DNA of 38,151 nt from Hyphomicrobiales bacterium (GTDB lineage: Bacteria > Pseudomonadota > Alphaproteobacteria > Rhizobiales > Methyloligellaceae). Of this stretch, positions 1 through 8,931 are shown piece after piece. The first letter of the stretch is position 1. Each line of letters opens with the position of its first letter. A program made the position numbers and the translations under genes. The notes under the pieces are model-generated. The model searched no databases and was not told where the DNA came from. It saw only the letters and a program-made list of their open reading frames with translations. Where the stretch lies: assembly GCA_021775525.1 (NCBI GenBank), contig JAJFHQ010000057.1:1-38151 (forward strand), given 5' to 3'.

Positions 1-1827
1 TGCTTCGTCGTTCCACCACCACACATTGGGAAAACCCACCGATTGGGCCGGGAATTTTTCCGGGTGACCGAAGCGGTCCCAATGTGCCACGCGGGCGTAG
101 GGCGCAAACCATTGCGGAACAACATAGTGGTTCCACAATAAGACGCGGTCTAGCGCATTGGTGGTCGCCACCAGCTCAGGCCTGTCCTTGGCGAATATGA
201 TCTTGTCGATCAGCTTATCGATGGCCGGGTTTTTGATGCCTATAAGATTGCGGCTGCCATTCTCGTCCGCCGAGGCTGTACCCCAGAAATTGCGTTGCTC
301 GTTGCCGGGTGACTGGGACTGGCCGAAACTCCCGACAATGATACCGAAATCAAAGCTTTCGAGACGCCTGCTATATTGCGGACTGTCGACCACACGCAAG
401 GATGTTTTGATGCCGAGGCGCTCCAGGTTGCGCATATAGGGCTGGACAATGCGCTCGAATTGCGGTGAGACCAGAAGGAAATCTGCCTCCATCTGCTTTC
501 CCTTGGCATTCAGGAGTTTGCGGTCTTTCACGTTCCAGCCCGCCGCCTTGAAAAGCTTGAGGGCTTCGCGCATGTTCTTGCGGATCGAGCCTGAGCCATC
601 GGACACCGGGTTGGTATAGGCCTTGGTGAAAACTTCTTCTGGCACCTGCCCCTTTACCTCGTTGAGTATTTCCAGCTCGGCACCCTTGGGCAATCCGGAG
701 GAAGCGAGTTCGGTGTTCTGGAAGTAGCTCGTGATGCGCTTGTACTGGTCGTAGAACAGGTTCTTGTTGGCCCATTCAAAATCAAATGCGTAGCCAAAGG
801 CGCGGCGCACGCGCGGATCCTTGAACTTTTCGCGTCGTGTGTTGAACACGAAGGCCTGCATGGGCTGGCCGCGCTTTAGTTCAATGAGTTCGCGCTTGAT
901 CCATTTGTTCTTGACGGCCTTGAAGTCATATCCTGTGGCCCAATTCTTGGAACTGGTTTCGCGGAAATAGTCGAGACGGTCGGCTTTAAAGGCCTCAAAA
1001 GACACGGTGGCGTCGCGGTAATACTCAAAGCGGATTTCATCGAAATTATCCTGACCCGCTTTCACGGGCAGGTCTTTTGCCCAGTAATCCTTCACCCGCT
1101 CCATGGTGAGGGCGCGGCCTGCCTTGACCTCTTTAATCCGGTAAGGCCCGGAGCCGAGTGGTGGTGTGAGCGTGGTCTTTGAGAAGTCGCGCTGGTTTCC
1201 GTCCTTGTCCTTGCCGGTCCAGTAATGCTTGGGGAGTATGGTCAACTCACCGACAATCATCGGCAGCTCCCGGTTTCCTTTAACATCGAAGGTGAATGTG
1301 ACCTCGCGCTCGCCGGATTTCTGCGCCTTAACAACATTCTTGTAATATTTGCCGTAGAAGGGGTGCCCCTTGGTTTTGAGGGTATCGAGGCTGAATATCA
1401 CGTCCTCAACGCTAATCGGCATTCCATCATGCCAGCGCGCGCCTTCGCGTAACTTGAATGTGGCGGAGCTGAAGTCATCCGGGTAGGTCACATATTCCGC
1501 GATCAGACCGTAAGCGGTCGAGGGTTCTTCCAGCGAGCCGTCCATCAGGGAGTCATATATGAGAGCGCTGCCCCGCGCGGCGACGCCTTTGAGGACAAAC
1601 GGATTGAGGCTGTCAAAAGAACCGATAGCCGACAGCCTGACCTTGCCGCCCTTGGGCGCTTTGGGGTTCACATAATCGAAATGCGTAAACCCGGCCGGGT
1701 ATTTCGGCGCACCGATCAGGGACAGCGCGTGATGGCGCACCTGGTCCGCCATTGCCGGTTGCAACACGGATATGAAGATTAAAAGTGAAAGGGCAAAGGG
1801 GAGGAAACGGGAGATGCGCATGACCAT
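1..1827 (-). CDS. YejA-like ABC transporter peptide-binding protein (3' end truncated by window)
   Basis: Extracellular solute-binding protein of family 5, closest in layout to YejA, the periplasmic receptor of the YejABEF importer for oligopeptides and microcin C-like peptides. The frame is open for 609 codons from 1827 to the window edge with no stop, close to the full family length of about 600-620, so only the last few residues and the stop are missing. Translation begins MVMRIS, followed by a hydrophobic Sec signal peptide that probably ends at QPAMA. The mature start contains GFTHFDYVNPKAPKGG, typical of this family. YYRDATVSFEAFKADRLDY and an NVWWW near the end are also characteristic. 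Start could be 1827 or 1821; neither has a strong ribosome site. Partner permease and ATPase genes would lie beyond position 1 and are not visible. Substrate is inferred from family only. Confidence 0.9.
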   Translation of the reverse strand, partial: MVMRISRFLPFALSLLIFISVLQPAMADQVRHHALSLIGAPKYPAGFTHFDYVNPKAPKGGKVRLSAIGSFDSLNPFVLKGVAARGSALIYDSLMDGSLEEPSTAYGLIAEYVTYPDDFSSATFKLREGARWHDGMPISVEDVIFSLDTLKTKGHPFYGKYYKNVVKAQKSGEREVTFTFDVKGNRELPMIVGELTILPKHYWTGKDKDGNQRDFSKTTLTPPLGSGPYRIKEVKAGRALTMERVKDYWAKDLPVKAGQDNFDEIRFEYYRDATVSFEAFKADRLDYFRETSSKNWATGYDFKAVKNKWIKRELIELKRGQPMQAFVFNTRREKFKDPRVRRAFGYAFDFEWANKNLFYDQYKRITSYFQNTELASSGLPKGAELEILNEVKGQVPEEVFTKAYTNPVSDGSGSIRKNMREALKLFKAAGWNVKDRKLLNAKGKQMEADFLLVSPQFERIVQPYMRNLERLGIKTSLRVVDSPQYSRRLESFDFGIIVGSFGQSQSPGNEQRNFWGTASADENGSRNLIGIKNPAIDKLIDKIIFAKDRPELVATTNALDRVLLWNHYVVPQWFAPYARVAHWDRFGHPEKFPAQSVGFPNVWWWNDEA

Positions 1828-1957
1828 AGGGCGTGTCTCGGACAATTGACGATGAAAAGATTTTGCACGCTTTTGGCGCGCACCGATCCTAGCATGGCGT
1901 GCAGGGGTAAATCCGCCAAATTAAATCTTCGTTAGAACGGCAAGATTGTCAGCTTGC

Positions 1958-2698
1958 TTATTGCTGTTTGGGAGTTTCAGCCGCAGGCGCTGCCGGTTCG
2001 GGTGCTTTGGCTTCTGGTGCATCTGCTTTCGGTTCTGTGGCCTCGGGAGCTTTGACTTTCGGTGCTCCTGATTTCGGTGCTGCGGCCTCGGGGGCTTTAG
2101 CCTCCGGTGCTGCTGCTTTAGGTGCTTCTGCTTTCGGTGCTGCGACAGCCGGGGCCTTTACCTCTGGCAGGGGTGGTTTGGTGTCTCCCTGCTGGCGCAG
2201 ATAGAGCACGAGGTCCGCACGCTGCCCATCCTTCTTGATGCCGGCAAAGGACATCTTGGTGCCATCAATGAACGCCTTCGGGTTGGCCAGGAACTGGTCC
2301 AACGCATCGTAGTCCCATGTGCCGCCCTTGGCCTTGAGGGCTTCGGAATAGGCAAAGCCATCGGTCGCGCCAAGCTTGCTGCCTACAACGCCATAGAGAT
2401 TGGGGCCAATCTTGTTTTTCCCGCCCTTGTCAAATGTGTGGCAGGCGGAGCATTTCTTGGCCACGCCCATGCCTTTCTCGGCGCTTGCCTTGGCAAGAAG
2501 CGTGGCAAAGGGCACCTGCGGTTCATCGGAAGCCTTGTCGGCCCCTTGGTCCGGCGCATCGGGAACTTCGACCATGTAACCGGGCTTTTCAGGCTTGTGC
2601 GCCTTAAACACGATATTCGACATGGTCTTGGTGCCGAATATTACCAGCAATGCCAGCAGCACGGCACCGGCGATCTTGTTAATCTCAAATGAATCCAT
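1958..2698 (-). CDS. cycM: Membrane-anchored cytochrome c (CycM type) with Ala/Pro/Lys/Glu-rich tail
   Basis: Monoheme c-type cytochrome, 246 residues. Residues 8-26 form an uncleaved N-terminal membrane anchor starting MDSFEINK, the signature of CycM (membrane cytochrome c552), which carries electrons from the bc1 complex to terminal oxidases in Rhizobiales. The heme site CSACH is at residues 83-87 and the likely axial methionine is in GTKMSF (M149). After the heme domain, residues 176-246 are a low-complexity tail built from APKA/APEA units; CycM proteins are usually shorter (about 180-190 residues), so the tail is the odd part. It is probably an extended periplasmic segment. The gene is divergent from kdsB with a 139-base gap; cycM next to kdsB-pheA is a usual alphaproteobacterial order. 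Confidence 0.92.
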   Translation of the reverse strand: MDSFEINKIAGAVLLALLVIFGTKTMSNIVFKAHKPEKPGYMVEVPDAPDQGADKASDEPQVPFATLLAKASAEKGMGVAKKCSACHTFDKGGKNKIGPNLYGVVGSKLGATDGFAYSEALKAKGGTWDYDALDQFLANPKAFIDGTKMSFAGIKKDGQRADLVLYLRQQGDTKPPLPEVKAPAVAAPKAEAPKAAAPEAKAPEAAAPKSGAPKVKAPEATEPKADAPEAKAPEPAAPAAETPKQQ

Positions 2699-2837
2699 GA
2701 AAGGCAGTCCCCGGAATTTCCTTTAGAGTGCGTGTCTTTTCTCGGTTTCCGCGCTGAATATAGAGTCTTGAAGCGTTGTTGCAACTCGTACGCGAGAGAG
2801 ATATTGCGTTACCACGATTCGCCACAGCTTCTAACGG

Positions 2838-3584
2838 ATGTCAACAATGCCGCAAACACTGATAGTCATCCCTGCACGGATGCAGGCCAGCAGGCTCCCG
2901 GGCAAGCCTCTTGCTGATATTTGCGGCACGCCGATGATCGTTCACGTGATGCACAGGGCTTTGGAATCCAAGGCTGGGCGGGTGGTTGTGGCCACCGACG
3001 CGCTGGAAATTCGCGATGTGGTCGAGCAGGCGGGTGGCGAGGTGGTAATGACACGCGCCGACCATGAGAGCGGGACCGACCGCGTTCATGAAGCCGTCAA
3101 GGCGATCGACAGCTCGGGCGCGTGCGACATCTTGCTCAATCTCCAGGGCGATCTGCCCACTCTCGATCCCGCCCTCATAACCGCCTGCATTGCTCCATTG
3201 GCGACAGCTGGTGTGGATATCGCGACCCTGGCGGCGGAAATTACCGAGGATGGGGAGCGTGACGACCCGCATGTCGTCAAGGTCGTCGGGTCGATGAACG
3301 AGGTTGGTAAAGTCATGCGGGCACTCTACTTTACGCGCGCCACGGCACCCTATGGCGATGGCCCCCTGTATCATCATATCGGCCTCTATGCGTTCAGGCG
3401 TGCCGCCCTCGACCGGTTCGTGACCCTGCCCCGTTCCGGGTTGGAGATGCGTGAAAAGCTGGAACAATTGCGTGCGCTGGAAGCCGGGATGCGCATTGAT
3501 GTGGGCCTCGTTGACACAGTGCCAGTCGGCGTCGATACTCCCGCCGACCTTGAGCGGGCACGCACGCTGCTCGGTGCCGCATGA
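2838..3584 (+). CDS. kdsB: 3-deoxy-manno-octulosonate cytidylyltransferase (CMP-Kdo synthetase)
   Basis: Activates Kdo with CTP to give CMP-Kdo, the donor for the inner core of lipopolysaccharide; cytosolic. The 248 residues match the family length. The N-terminus has the nucleotide-binding motif [18 protein letters not shown], followed by GTPMIVHV, and [15 protein letters not shown] carries the metal-binding and Kdo-binding region. [13 protein letters not shown] and a late [13 protein letters not shown] segment are also typical. ATG at 2838 is used; an in-frame ATG at 2847 would also keep every motif. pheA follows 65 bases downstream on the same strand, so they are probably co-transcribed. 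Presence of kdsB shows an LPS-bearing Gram-negative. Confidence 0.96.
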   Translation: MSTMPQTLIVIPARMQASRLPGKPLADICGTPMIVHVMHRALESKAGRVVVATDALEIRDVVEQAGGEVVMTRADHESGTDRVHEAVKAIDSSGACDILLNLQGDLPTLDPALITACIAPLATAGVDIATLAAEITEDGERDDPHVVKVVGSMNEVGKVMRALYFTRATAPYGDGPLYHHIGLYAFRRAALDRFVTLPRSGLEMREKLEQLRALEAGMRIDVGLVDTVPVGVDTPADLERARTLLGAA

Positions 3585-3649
3585 GGAAACAAACTTTCCA
3601 ATCAGGCGTTTTCGATCTTTCCAGTGCGTCAATGAACAGGCGATGAGCC

Positions 3650-4528
3650 ATGGTCGATAAGAGTGAAAACAAAATAGCGTTCCAGGGAGAACTTGGAGCG
3701 CATAGCCATGCGGCTTGTCTTCATGCTCATTCTGATATGGAGCCTGTTCCCTGCCCGACCTTCGAGGATGCTCTCGGGGCGGTGAGTGCAGGCAATGCCA
3801 AATACGCCATGATCCCGATTGAGAATTCTCTTGCGGGGCGCGTGGCCGATATTCACCACTTGCTGCCCGGTTCTGGCCTCTACATTGTCGGTGAATGCTT
3901 TGAGAGGGTGCGTCATCAGCTGATGGGTCTTAAGGGTGCTAGCTTGCAGGATTTGAAATCGGTCCTCAGTCATACCCATGCGCTTGGCCAATGCCGCGAT
4001 GTTATCCGCGAAATGGGCCTCAAGGCGGTGCGAGAAGCTGACACCGCAGGGTCCGCCCGCATCGTGAAGGAAGCTGGTGACCCGTCACAAGGGGCAATCG
4101 CTTCTGAACTGGCGTCCAAGATTTACGGGCTGGAAATCCTCAAGCGCGATATCGAGGATGCATCCCACAACACCACGCGCTTTGTTGTGCTTTCAGCCGA
4201 ACCGGATGACGCGGAGCCGGACGAGGGGGCTGTCATCACCACCTTCATCTTTCGGGTGCGCAACGTGCCGGCCGCGCTTTACAAGGCAATGGGCGGTTTC
4301 GCGACCAACGGCGTCAACATGACAAAGCTGGAATCCTACCAGCTTGAAGGCTCGTTCAACGCCACCATGTTCCATGCCGATATCGAGGGTCACCCCTCGA
4401 CACGCAATGTACGCTTGGCGCTGGAAGAACTTTCCTTCTTCTCCTCCGAAGTGAATATTTTGGGTACCTACCCTGCGAGCCCGTTTCGCAAGCAGCTTGC
4501 AGAAGCTAACGCAGTGCCAGGCAGTTAG
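3650..4528 (+). CDS. pheA: Prephenate dehydratase
   Basis: Converts prephenate to phenylpyruvate in phenylalanine synthesis. The 292-residue protein is the stand-alone dehydratase type, without a chorismate mutase domain. The catalytic lobes span about residues 8-185, with IPIENSLAGRV near 55-64 and the catalytic TRF motif at 176-178. A C-terminal ACT domain from about 195 to 275 binds phenylalanine for feedback inhibition and includes the ESYQLEGSF regulatory segment. The ATG at 3650 is chosen because an ATG seven bases earlier meets a stop after five codons. Likely co-transcribed with kdsB. Confidence 0.96.
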   Translation: MVDKSENKIAFQGELGAHSHAACLHAHSDMEPVPCPTFEDALGAVSAGNAKYAMIPIENSLAGRVADIHHLLPGSGLYIVGECFERVRHQLMGLKGASLQDLKSVLSHTHALGQCRDVIREMGLKAVREADTAGSARIVKEAGDPSQGAIASELASKIYGLEILKRDIEDASHNTTRFVVLSAEPDDAEPDEGAVITTFIFRVRNVPAALYKAMGGFATNGVNMTKLESYQLEGSFNATMFHADIEGHPSTRNVRLALEELSFFSSEVNILGTYPASPFRKQLAEANAVPGS

Positions 4529-4583
4529 GATTTCCTTTACCGGAAAATACTACTATAGCGTGTAATTTAATGGATATACGCGC

Positions 4584-4985
4584 ATGCCGAGTGAACTTCG
4601 TATCATAAGATTTCACCTCAATGAAGCGACCGCTGCTGTAAGACTTCTCGCCCCGCGTCTCAAGTTGGAGGTTCCGGAAACGGAAGTTTTGGGCGCGCAC
4701 GCTACACCTGACGGTACAGCGAATGTCCTGCTGCGCTACGGGGAGGAGGGAGCAGATATAGTGATCGGCAACAACCAGCTGGCCGCGAGCCTTATTGCCT
4801 ATTGCAACAGCATCAAACTGCCTCTTCCCCAGGAAGGAAGAAAATCTATACAGGTGTCGAAAGAGCATGTTGATCTGCGCATAAACACGCTTGATATTTA
4901 TGGGCAGGCCGTTGCCGCGTTAGCCTCGGCAGCAGACGGTGCCGCCCCTCAATCGGCAGCCGCTGCCATCAATCAGGCAGGCTGA
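4584..4985 (+). CDS. Conserved-looking hypothetical protein, 133 aa
   Basis: Not assigned to a named family. The 133-residue product has no signal peptide and no membrane segment. The first 110 residues look like a compact alpha/beta domain (LRIIRFHLNEATAAVRLL, then LAASLIAYCNSIKLPLPQ), and the last 25 are an Ala-rich tail. Similar short proteins with an IIRF start and a LAAxLIAYC segment occur in alphaproteobacteria, as far as I recall, without known function. It starts 55 bases after pheA on the same strand, so it may be the last gene of the kdsB-pheA unit. Its 3' end overlaps the convergent nudC by 13 bases. Confidence 0.65.
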   Translation: MPSELRIIRFHLNEATAAVRLLAPRLKLEVPETEVLGAHATPDGTANVLLRYGEEGADIVIGNNQLAASLIAYCNSIKLPLPQEGRKSIQVSKEHVDLRINTLDIYGQAVAALASAADGAAPQSAAAAINQAG

Positions 4986-5935
4986 TCGGCAAAGCTCTTT
5001 ATCAGCGCATAGGCGATGGAATGCGGCCCCGGCACGGTGAAGCCTTCAGGATGCTTTTCCTCCATCATCATTTTCACCTCTTCGCGGGTGAACCAGCGTG
5101 CGTCATGAAGTTCTTCTTCTTCGAGTGTCAGCTCCGTGGTCAGCGCCTGCGCCCAGCATCCAACCATCATCAGGTGCGGAAATGGCCAGGGCTGGCTCGC
5201 CATATAGGTCACCTGGCCGATGGTGACACCGGTCTCCTCGCGCATCTCGCGCCTGACACAGCCTTCAAAGTCTTCACCCGGCTCGACGAAGCCCGCCAGG
5301 GTGGAATAAAATTTGTGCGTGTATCGCTTGTGATGGCCAAGTAGGCAGCGTGTCCCGTCCGTAATCAGCACGATGATAGCAGGGTCGGAACGCGGATAGA
5401 CCTCTTGTCCGCATGCCCGGCATTTGCGCTGCCAACCGGCGTCGTTCACCCTAGTATATCCGCCGCAGCGCCCGCAGCATTTGCTGCTCACATGCCAGGC
5501 GGCAAGGGCCCGCCCCATTCCGACGAGGGATAATTCCGCATCCGGGAGCGCGCCTTGCACCGCGAGTGAGCGCAGGTCGACCAGCGGTTTCAACGCCTCC
5601 TTGCCCCCCGGCGCGGCACTTGCCTGTGCCTCACTGAGGGACGCTGCAAATATGGCCTGACCGTCCGGGTTGCAACCCAGCAGATAGGTATCGTTCAAAT
5701 CGGCGCCGAGTTGCTCAATCTGGCCGGCGGTGAGCCAGCGTAATTTCGTATTGTCCTGGTCAGCGTCAGAATCCACTGCGAGCGAGAGGTCGACAAAGAG
5801 CAGGAACCGGCTGGTTTTGTTGGCAAGACGTTGTTCTATCCACGCCCTGTCGGCGCGCTTTTCCGCCATGCGGTCCAGTGTCAGTTCAGCCCCGATTCGG
5901 GGTTTGTGGAAATCCTGCCTGTTCGGGGTGTCCAT
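4973..5935 (-). CDS. nudC: NAD(+) diphosphatase / NAD-capped RNA hydrolase
   Basis: Nudix hydrolase that splits NAD(H) and removes NAD caps from RNA 5' ends. The 320-residue form starts with MDTPNRQDF at 5935. The frame stays open to 6064, but that extension would run through the SRP RNA promoter and into the RNA, so 5935 is preferred. Features in order: an N-terminal NudC domain; a zinc ribbon with CCGRCGG and CRACG; the Nudix box starting GFVEPGEDFEGCVRREMREE; and the NudC-specific SQPWPFP motif just after it, which separates NudC from other Nudix enzymes. Convergent with the small gene ending at 4985. Confidence 0.95.
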   Translation of the reverse strand: MDTPNRQDFHKPRIGAELTLDRMAEKRADRAWIEQRLANKTSRFLLFVDLSLAVDSDADQDNTKLRWLTAGQIEQLGADLNDTYLLGCNPDGQAIFAASLSEAQASAAPGGKEALKPLVDLRSLAVQGALPDAELSLVGMGRALAAWHVSSKCCGRCGGYTRVNDAGWQRKCRACGQEVYPRSDPAIIVLITDGTRCLLGHHKRYTHKFYSTLAGFVEPGEDFEGCVRREMREETGVTIGQVTYMASQPWPFPHLMMVGCWAQALTTELTLEEEELHDARWFTREEVKMMMEEKHPEGFTVPGPHSIAYALIKSFADQPA

Positions 5936-5995
5936 GAGCGCAAATATGTATTCAACATGAGTACAGATACAAGACAGGAGTGAGACGAATGACCC

Positions 5996-6026
5996 TTGCT
6001 CTTTGGGGGCCAGTCTCCGATATAAT
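5996..6026 (+). promoter_or_regulatory. Sigma70-type promoter of the SRP RNA
   Basis: A perfect TATAAT lies at 6021-6026, with a weaker TTGCTC at 5996-6001 (19-base spacer). The -10 box ends six bases before the predicted RNA start near 6033. The position and the exact -10 box fit a strong stable-RNA promoter. The -35 assignment is uncertain. Confidence 0.65.
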
Positions 6027-6032
6027 GGTCTT

Positions 6033-6130
6033 GGGAGGTTGGCTGCAGACGTGTCTCTCGCCAACCGGGTCAGATCCGGAAGGAAGCAGCCCTAACGAGT
6101 TTGGCGCGGGTTGCATGTCCAGCCTCCTAC
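6033..6130 (+). ncRNA. ffs: Signal recognition particle 4.5S RNA (small bacterial type)
   Basis: The conserved SRP domain IV core is plain: GGAAGGAAGCAGCCCTAACG around 6078-6097, with the GGAA tetraloop and the asymmetric loops that bind Ffh. The ends pair as GGAGGTTGG (from 6034) with CCAGCCTCC (to 6127), closing a hairpin of about 95-98 bases, the usual short form. The RNA with Ffh targets nascent membrane proteins to FtsY. Its place just upstream of dnaX is common in Rhizobiales. Exact ends are estimated from pairing. Confidence 0.95.
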
Positions 6131-6188
6131 TTTCATTCAAGGCGCGGTGCGTAACATTCAGTCCCGCCGTCCCCGCAGACGTGATGTG

Positions 6189-7934
6189 ATGGCCAAGCCG
6201 AAAAAAACTTCATCAGGCGAAACGTCCAAAGACAGCACCGGCAACAGTGCGGCCTACGCCGTTCTGGCACGCAAATACCGTCCCTCGACATTTGATGACC
6301 TGATTGGACAGGACGCGATGGTGCGCACTCTCACCAATGCGTTTTCGTCGGGTCGCATCGCCCAAGCCTACATGCTTACAGGCGTGCGGGGAGTCGGCAA
6401 GACGACCACGGCCCGCATCCTGGCGCGCGCCCTCAATTATGTGAGTGAGGGCGTGGATGGCCCGACCATCGACATGAAGGAACAAGGAGAGCATTGCGCG
6501 GCGATCATGGAATCTCGCCATGTGGACGTTCTGGAAATGGACGCCGCCTCCCATACCGGCATTGACGACATTCGCGAGATTATCGAGAGCGTCCGCTACA
6601 AGCCGATATCGGCGCGCATGAAAGTGTACATTATCGACGAAGTGCACATGCTCTCCAAGGCTGCCTTCAACGGGTTGTTGAAGACCCTGGAAGAGCCGCC
6701 CGATCACGTACGCTTTATTTTTGCGACCACTGAAATACGCAAAGTTCCGGTGACGGTGCTGTCGCGCTGTCAGCGGTTTGATTTGCGACGGGTGGATGTT
6801 TCTGAACTGCGTGATCATTTCGCCAAAATTGCCAAGCTTGAAAAGGCGTCTGTTGACGATGACGCGTTAACGCTCATCGCGCGCGCGTCTGAAGGCTCGG
6901 TTCGCGACGGGCTGTCCATCCTCGACCAGGCTATTGCCCATGGGACAGATACGGTTTCGGGGGCTGATGTACGCACCATGCTGGGTGTGGCTGACCGCGC
7001 CCGGGTGTTCGAGCTTCTTGAGACGATATTGAACGGCGATGCCAAGGGTGCGCTGGAAGGCCTACGCGCGCTCTATCTTGATGGCGCGGAGCCGGTTCAG
7101 ATTTTAGGTGATCTGGCGGAAAGTGTTCACGTGGTGACGCGTATCGCGGCCGCGGGAAAGGACGCTGCCGATCCGACCTTGAGCGAAGCAGAACTCGGCC
7201 TGGCTCAAGCACTCGCGGAACGCCTCGACATGGGGACGTTGGCGCGGGCCTGGCAGGTATTGCTCAAGGGTCTTGAGGAAGCAAAGGCGGCCCCAAGGCC
7301 GATCGCGGCAGCTGAGATGGTTCTGGTGCGTCTTGCCTACATGGCAGAGTTGCCCTCACCAAAAGACCTCGCGCGGGTCTTGACCCAAAATGCAGGTGCA
7401 AGGCAAGGGCAACCCTCAAGTGGAAGCCCGGCCCAGGCACCTTCATCCGCGCCGCGCGCAACCGGTTCAGCCCAGGCTGCACCCAAGGAAGAGGTCACTC
7501 CCGCGCCCGAAGCGTCGCTGGAGACAAGGACGCAATTACGCAGCTTTGACGATGTGCTCGCACTGGTGGATGAAAAACGCGAGCGCAAGCTGGGACACGC
7601 GTTGGAGAATGCCGTTCGGCTCATCCGTTTTGCACCGCGCCATATCGAGATCAGCCTGCTTGAAGGCGCACCTCGAACACTCCCCAATGAGCTGGGAACC
7701 AAGTTGAAAGACTGGACAGGCGAGCAATGGATCGTGGCCGTCACCGACGGTGAAGGCGAGGAGACCATCGCCGAGAAACGCCGCGAACGTGAGCGCGAAG
7801 AAGCTGCGCGCAAGCGCGAGGAAATCGAGGAGTTGAAGCAGCATCCTTCTCTAAGGGCTGTTTTTGAACTTTTCCCCGACGCGGAGATCACCGATGTTCG
7901 CGACATTTCGCCAACTGAGACTGATGATGATTGA
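6189..7934 (+). CDS. dnaX: DNA polymerase III subunit tau/gamma
   Basis: AAA+ clamp-loader subunit that also ties the leading- and lagging-strand polymerases to the helicase. The 581-residue protein begins MAKPKKTSS at 6189; an in-frame ATG at 6111 lies inside the SRP RNA and is unlikely. Walker A GVRGVGKTTT is at 65-74 and Walker B VYIIDEVHML at about 146-155; the SRC sensor motif follows in LSRCQRF. The zinc-module region keeps only one cysteine (C103), as in other alphaproteobacterial proteins. After residue 380 there is a Pro/Ala/Ser-rich linker and a C-terminal tau domain with a highly charged REREREEAARKREE segment. I see no slippery frameshift heptamer, so probably only tau is made. 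First gene of dnaX-ybaB-recR. Confidence 0.96.
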   Translation: MAKPKKTSSGETSKDSTGNSAAYAVLARKYRPSTFDDLIGQDAMVRTLTNAFSSGRIAQAYMLTGVRGVGKTTTARILARALNYVSEGVDGPTIDMKEQGEHCAAIMESRHVDVLEMDAASHTGIDDIREIIESVRYKPISARMKVYIIDEVHMLSKAAFNGLLKTLEEPPDHVRFIFATTEIRKVPVTVLSRCQRFDLRRVDVSELRDHFAKIAKLEKASVDDDALTLIARASEGSVRDGLSILDQAIAHGTDTVSGADVRTMLGVADRARVFELLETILNGDAKGALEGLRALYLDGAEPVQILGDLAESVHVVTRIAAAGKDAADPTLSEAELGLAQALAERLDMGTLARAWQVLLKGLEEAKAAPRPIAAAEMVLVRLAYMAELPSPKDLARVLTQNAGARQGQPSSGSPAQAPSSAPRATGSAQAAPKEEVTPAPEASLETRTQLRSFDDVLALVDEKRERKLGHALENAVRLIRFAPRHIEISLLEGAPRTLPNELGTKLKDWTGEQWIVAVTDGEGEETIAEKRREREREEAARKREEIEELKQHPSLRAVFELFPDAEITDVRDISPTETDDD

Positions 7935-7970
7935 GGCGCACTGCGCAATCCAGGAGGAACAAACAACCCC

Positions 7971-8291
7971 ATGAAAAACTTTTCCAACATGATGAAGCAG
8001 GCGCAGGAGATGCAGGGGCGCATCCAGGAAATGCAGGGTGAACTCGATACCCTGGAGGTTCAGGGCACGTCCGGTGCAGGGCTTGTCACAGTTACGCTCA
8101 ATGGCAAGGGCGACATGACCGGTCTCAAAATTGATGCTTCGATGGTCAAGCCGGATGAAGCAGAAATTCTCGAAGACCTGATTGTTGCCGCTCATAGTGA
8201 CGCCAAGATGAAAATGGAAACCATGCTTCAGGATAAGATGAAAGACCTGACTGGCGGCCTGCCCATCCCGCCCGGCATGAAATTGTTTTAA
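7971..8291 (+). CDS. ybaB: YbaB/EbfC family nucleoid-associated protein
   Basis: Small dimeric DNA-binding protein, 106 residues. The N-terminal helix ([20 protein letters not shown]) and the [19 protein letters not shown] hairpin are diagnostic, and the end [12 protein letters not shown] is the usual C-terminus. It sits 36 bases after dnaX and 23 before recR, the near-universal order; the family binds DNA as tweezer-shaped dimers and is thought to help nucleoid organisation or recombination. A strong AGGAGG lies at 7952-7957, 13 bases before the ATG, a slightly long spacing. Confidence 0.96.
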   Translation: MKNFSNMMKQAQEMQGRIQEMQGELDTLEVQGTSGAGLVTVTLNGKGDMTGLKIDASMVKPDEAEILEDLIVAAHSDAKMKMETMLQDKMKDLTGGLPIPPGMKLF

Positions 8292-8314
8292 GGCCCAAGG
8301 GTGCGAGAGTTCCC

Positions 8315-8920
8315 ATGAGCCGCAATGTCGCCGGACCTGAAATTGAAGAACTGATCCAGCTGCTGGCGCGGTTGCCGGGGTTGGGGCCGCGTTCGGCCCG
8401 CCGGGCAGCACTCCATCTCATTAAGAAAAAAGACCAGCTGATGACGCCGCTCGCCGCCGCTATGACGCGTGCGCGAGACACGATTATCGTGTGTGAAACC
8501 TGCGCCAGTGTCGATACCACAAGCCCGTGCACCATCTGCGCTGACCCGCGTCGTGACCCGTCCATGATCTGCGTGGTCGAGGAAGTGGGAGACCTGTGGG
8601 CGCTGGAGCGCGCCGCTGTCATCAAGGGCCGGTACCATGTGCTTGGCGGAACCTTGTCACCACTAGATGGCGTCGGGCCGGAGGAGCTGAATATCGATAA
8701 ACTGGTTGAGCGCGCAAGGTCTGACGACGTGTCGGAGATTATTCTCGCACTCAATGCCACGGTTGAGGGACAATCGACCGCGCACTACCTCATGGACCGG
8801 CTTGAAACGAGCAACGTCACCATTACGCAGCTTGCCCACGGCGTCCCTGTAGGCGGCGAACTCGACTATCTCGATGAAGGGACGCTTGCCGCCGCCATCA
8901 AGGCAAGGAAGACACTTTAG
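8315..8920 (+). CDS. recR: Recombination mediator RecR
   Basis: Ring-forming protein of the RecFOR pathway that helps load RecA on gapped DNA. The 201 residues contain, in order, a helix-hairpin-helix ([11 protein letters not shown]), a four-cysteine zinc finger (C60, C63, C72, C75), and a Toprim domain beginning [14 protein letters not shown], with [16 protein letters not shown] in the expected place. Third gene of the dnaX-ybaB-recR operon. Its stop is 11 bases from the convergent gene at 8932. Confidence 0.97.
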   Translation: MSRNVAGPEIEELIQLLARLPGLGPRSARRAALHLIKKKDQLMTPLAAAMTRARDTIIVCETCASVDTTSPCTICADPRRDPSMICVVEEVGDLWALERAAVIKGRYHVLGGTLSPLDGVGPEELNIDKLVERARSDDVSEIILALNATVEGQSTAHYLMDRLETSNVTITQLAHGVPVGGELDYLDEGTLAAAIKARKTL

Positions 8921-8931
8921 GGCCCTGCTGC

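Noticed and set aside
6111..6188. Extended dnaX start at 6111
   Set aside because: It lies inside the SRP RNA; the 6189 start gives a normal DnaX N-terminus.
6189..7934. Programmed frameshift producing gamma from dnaX
   Set aside because: The only long A run is at the very start of the gene, and no slippery heptamer with a downstream stem is seen near the expected gamma end.
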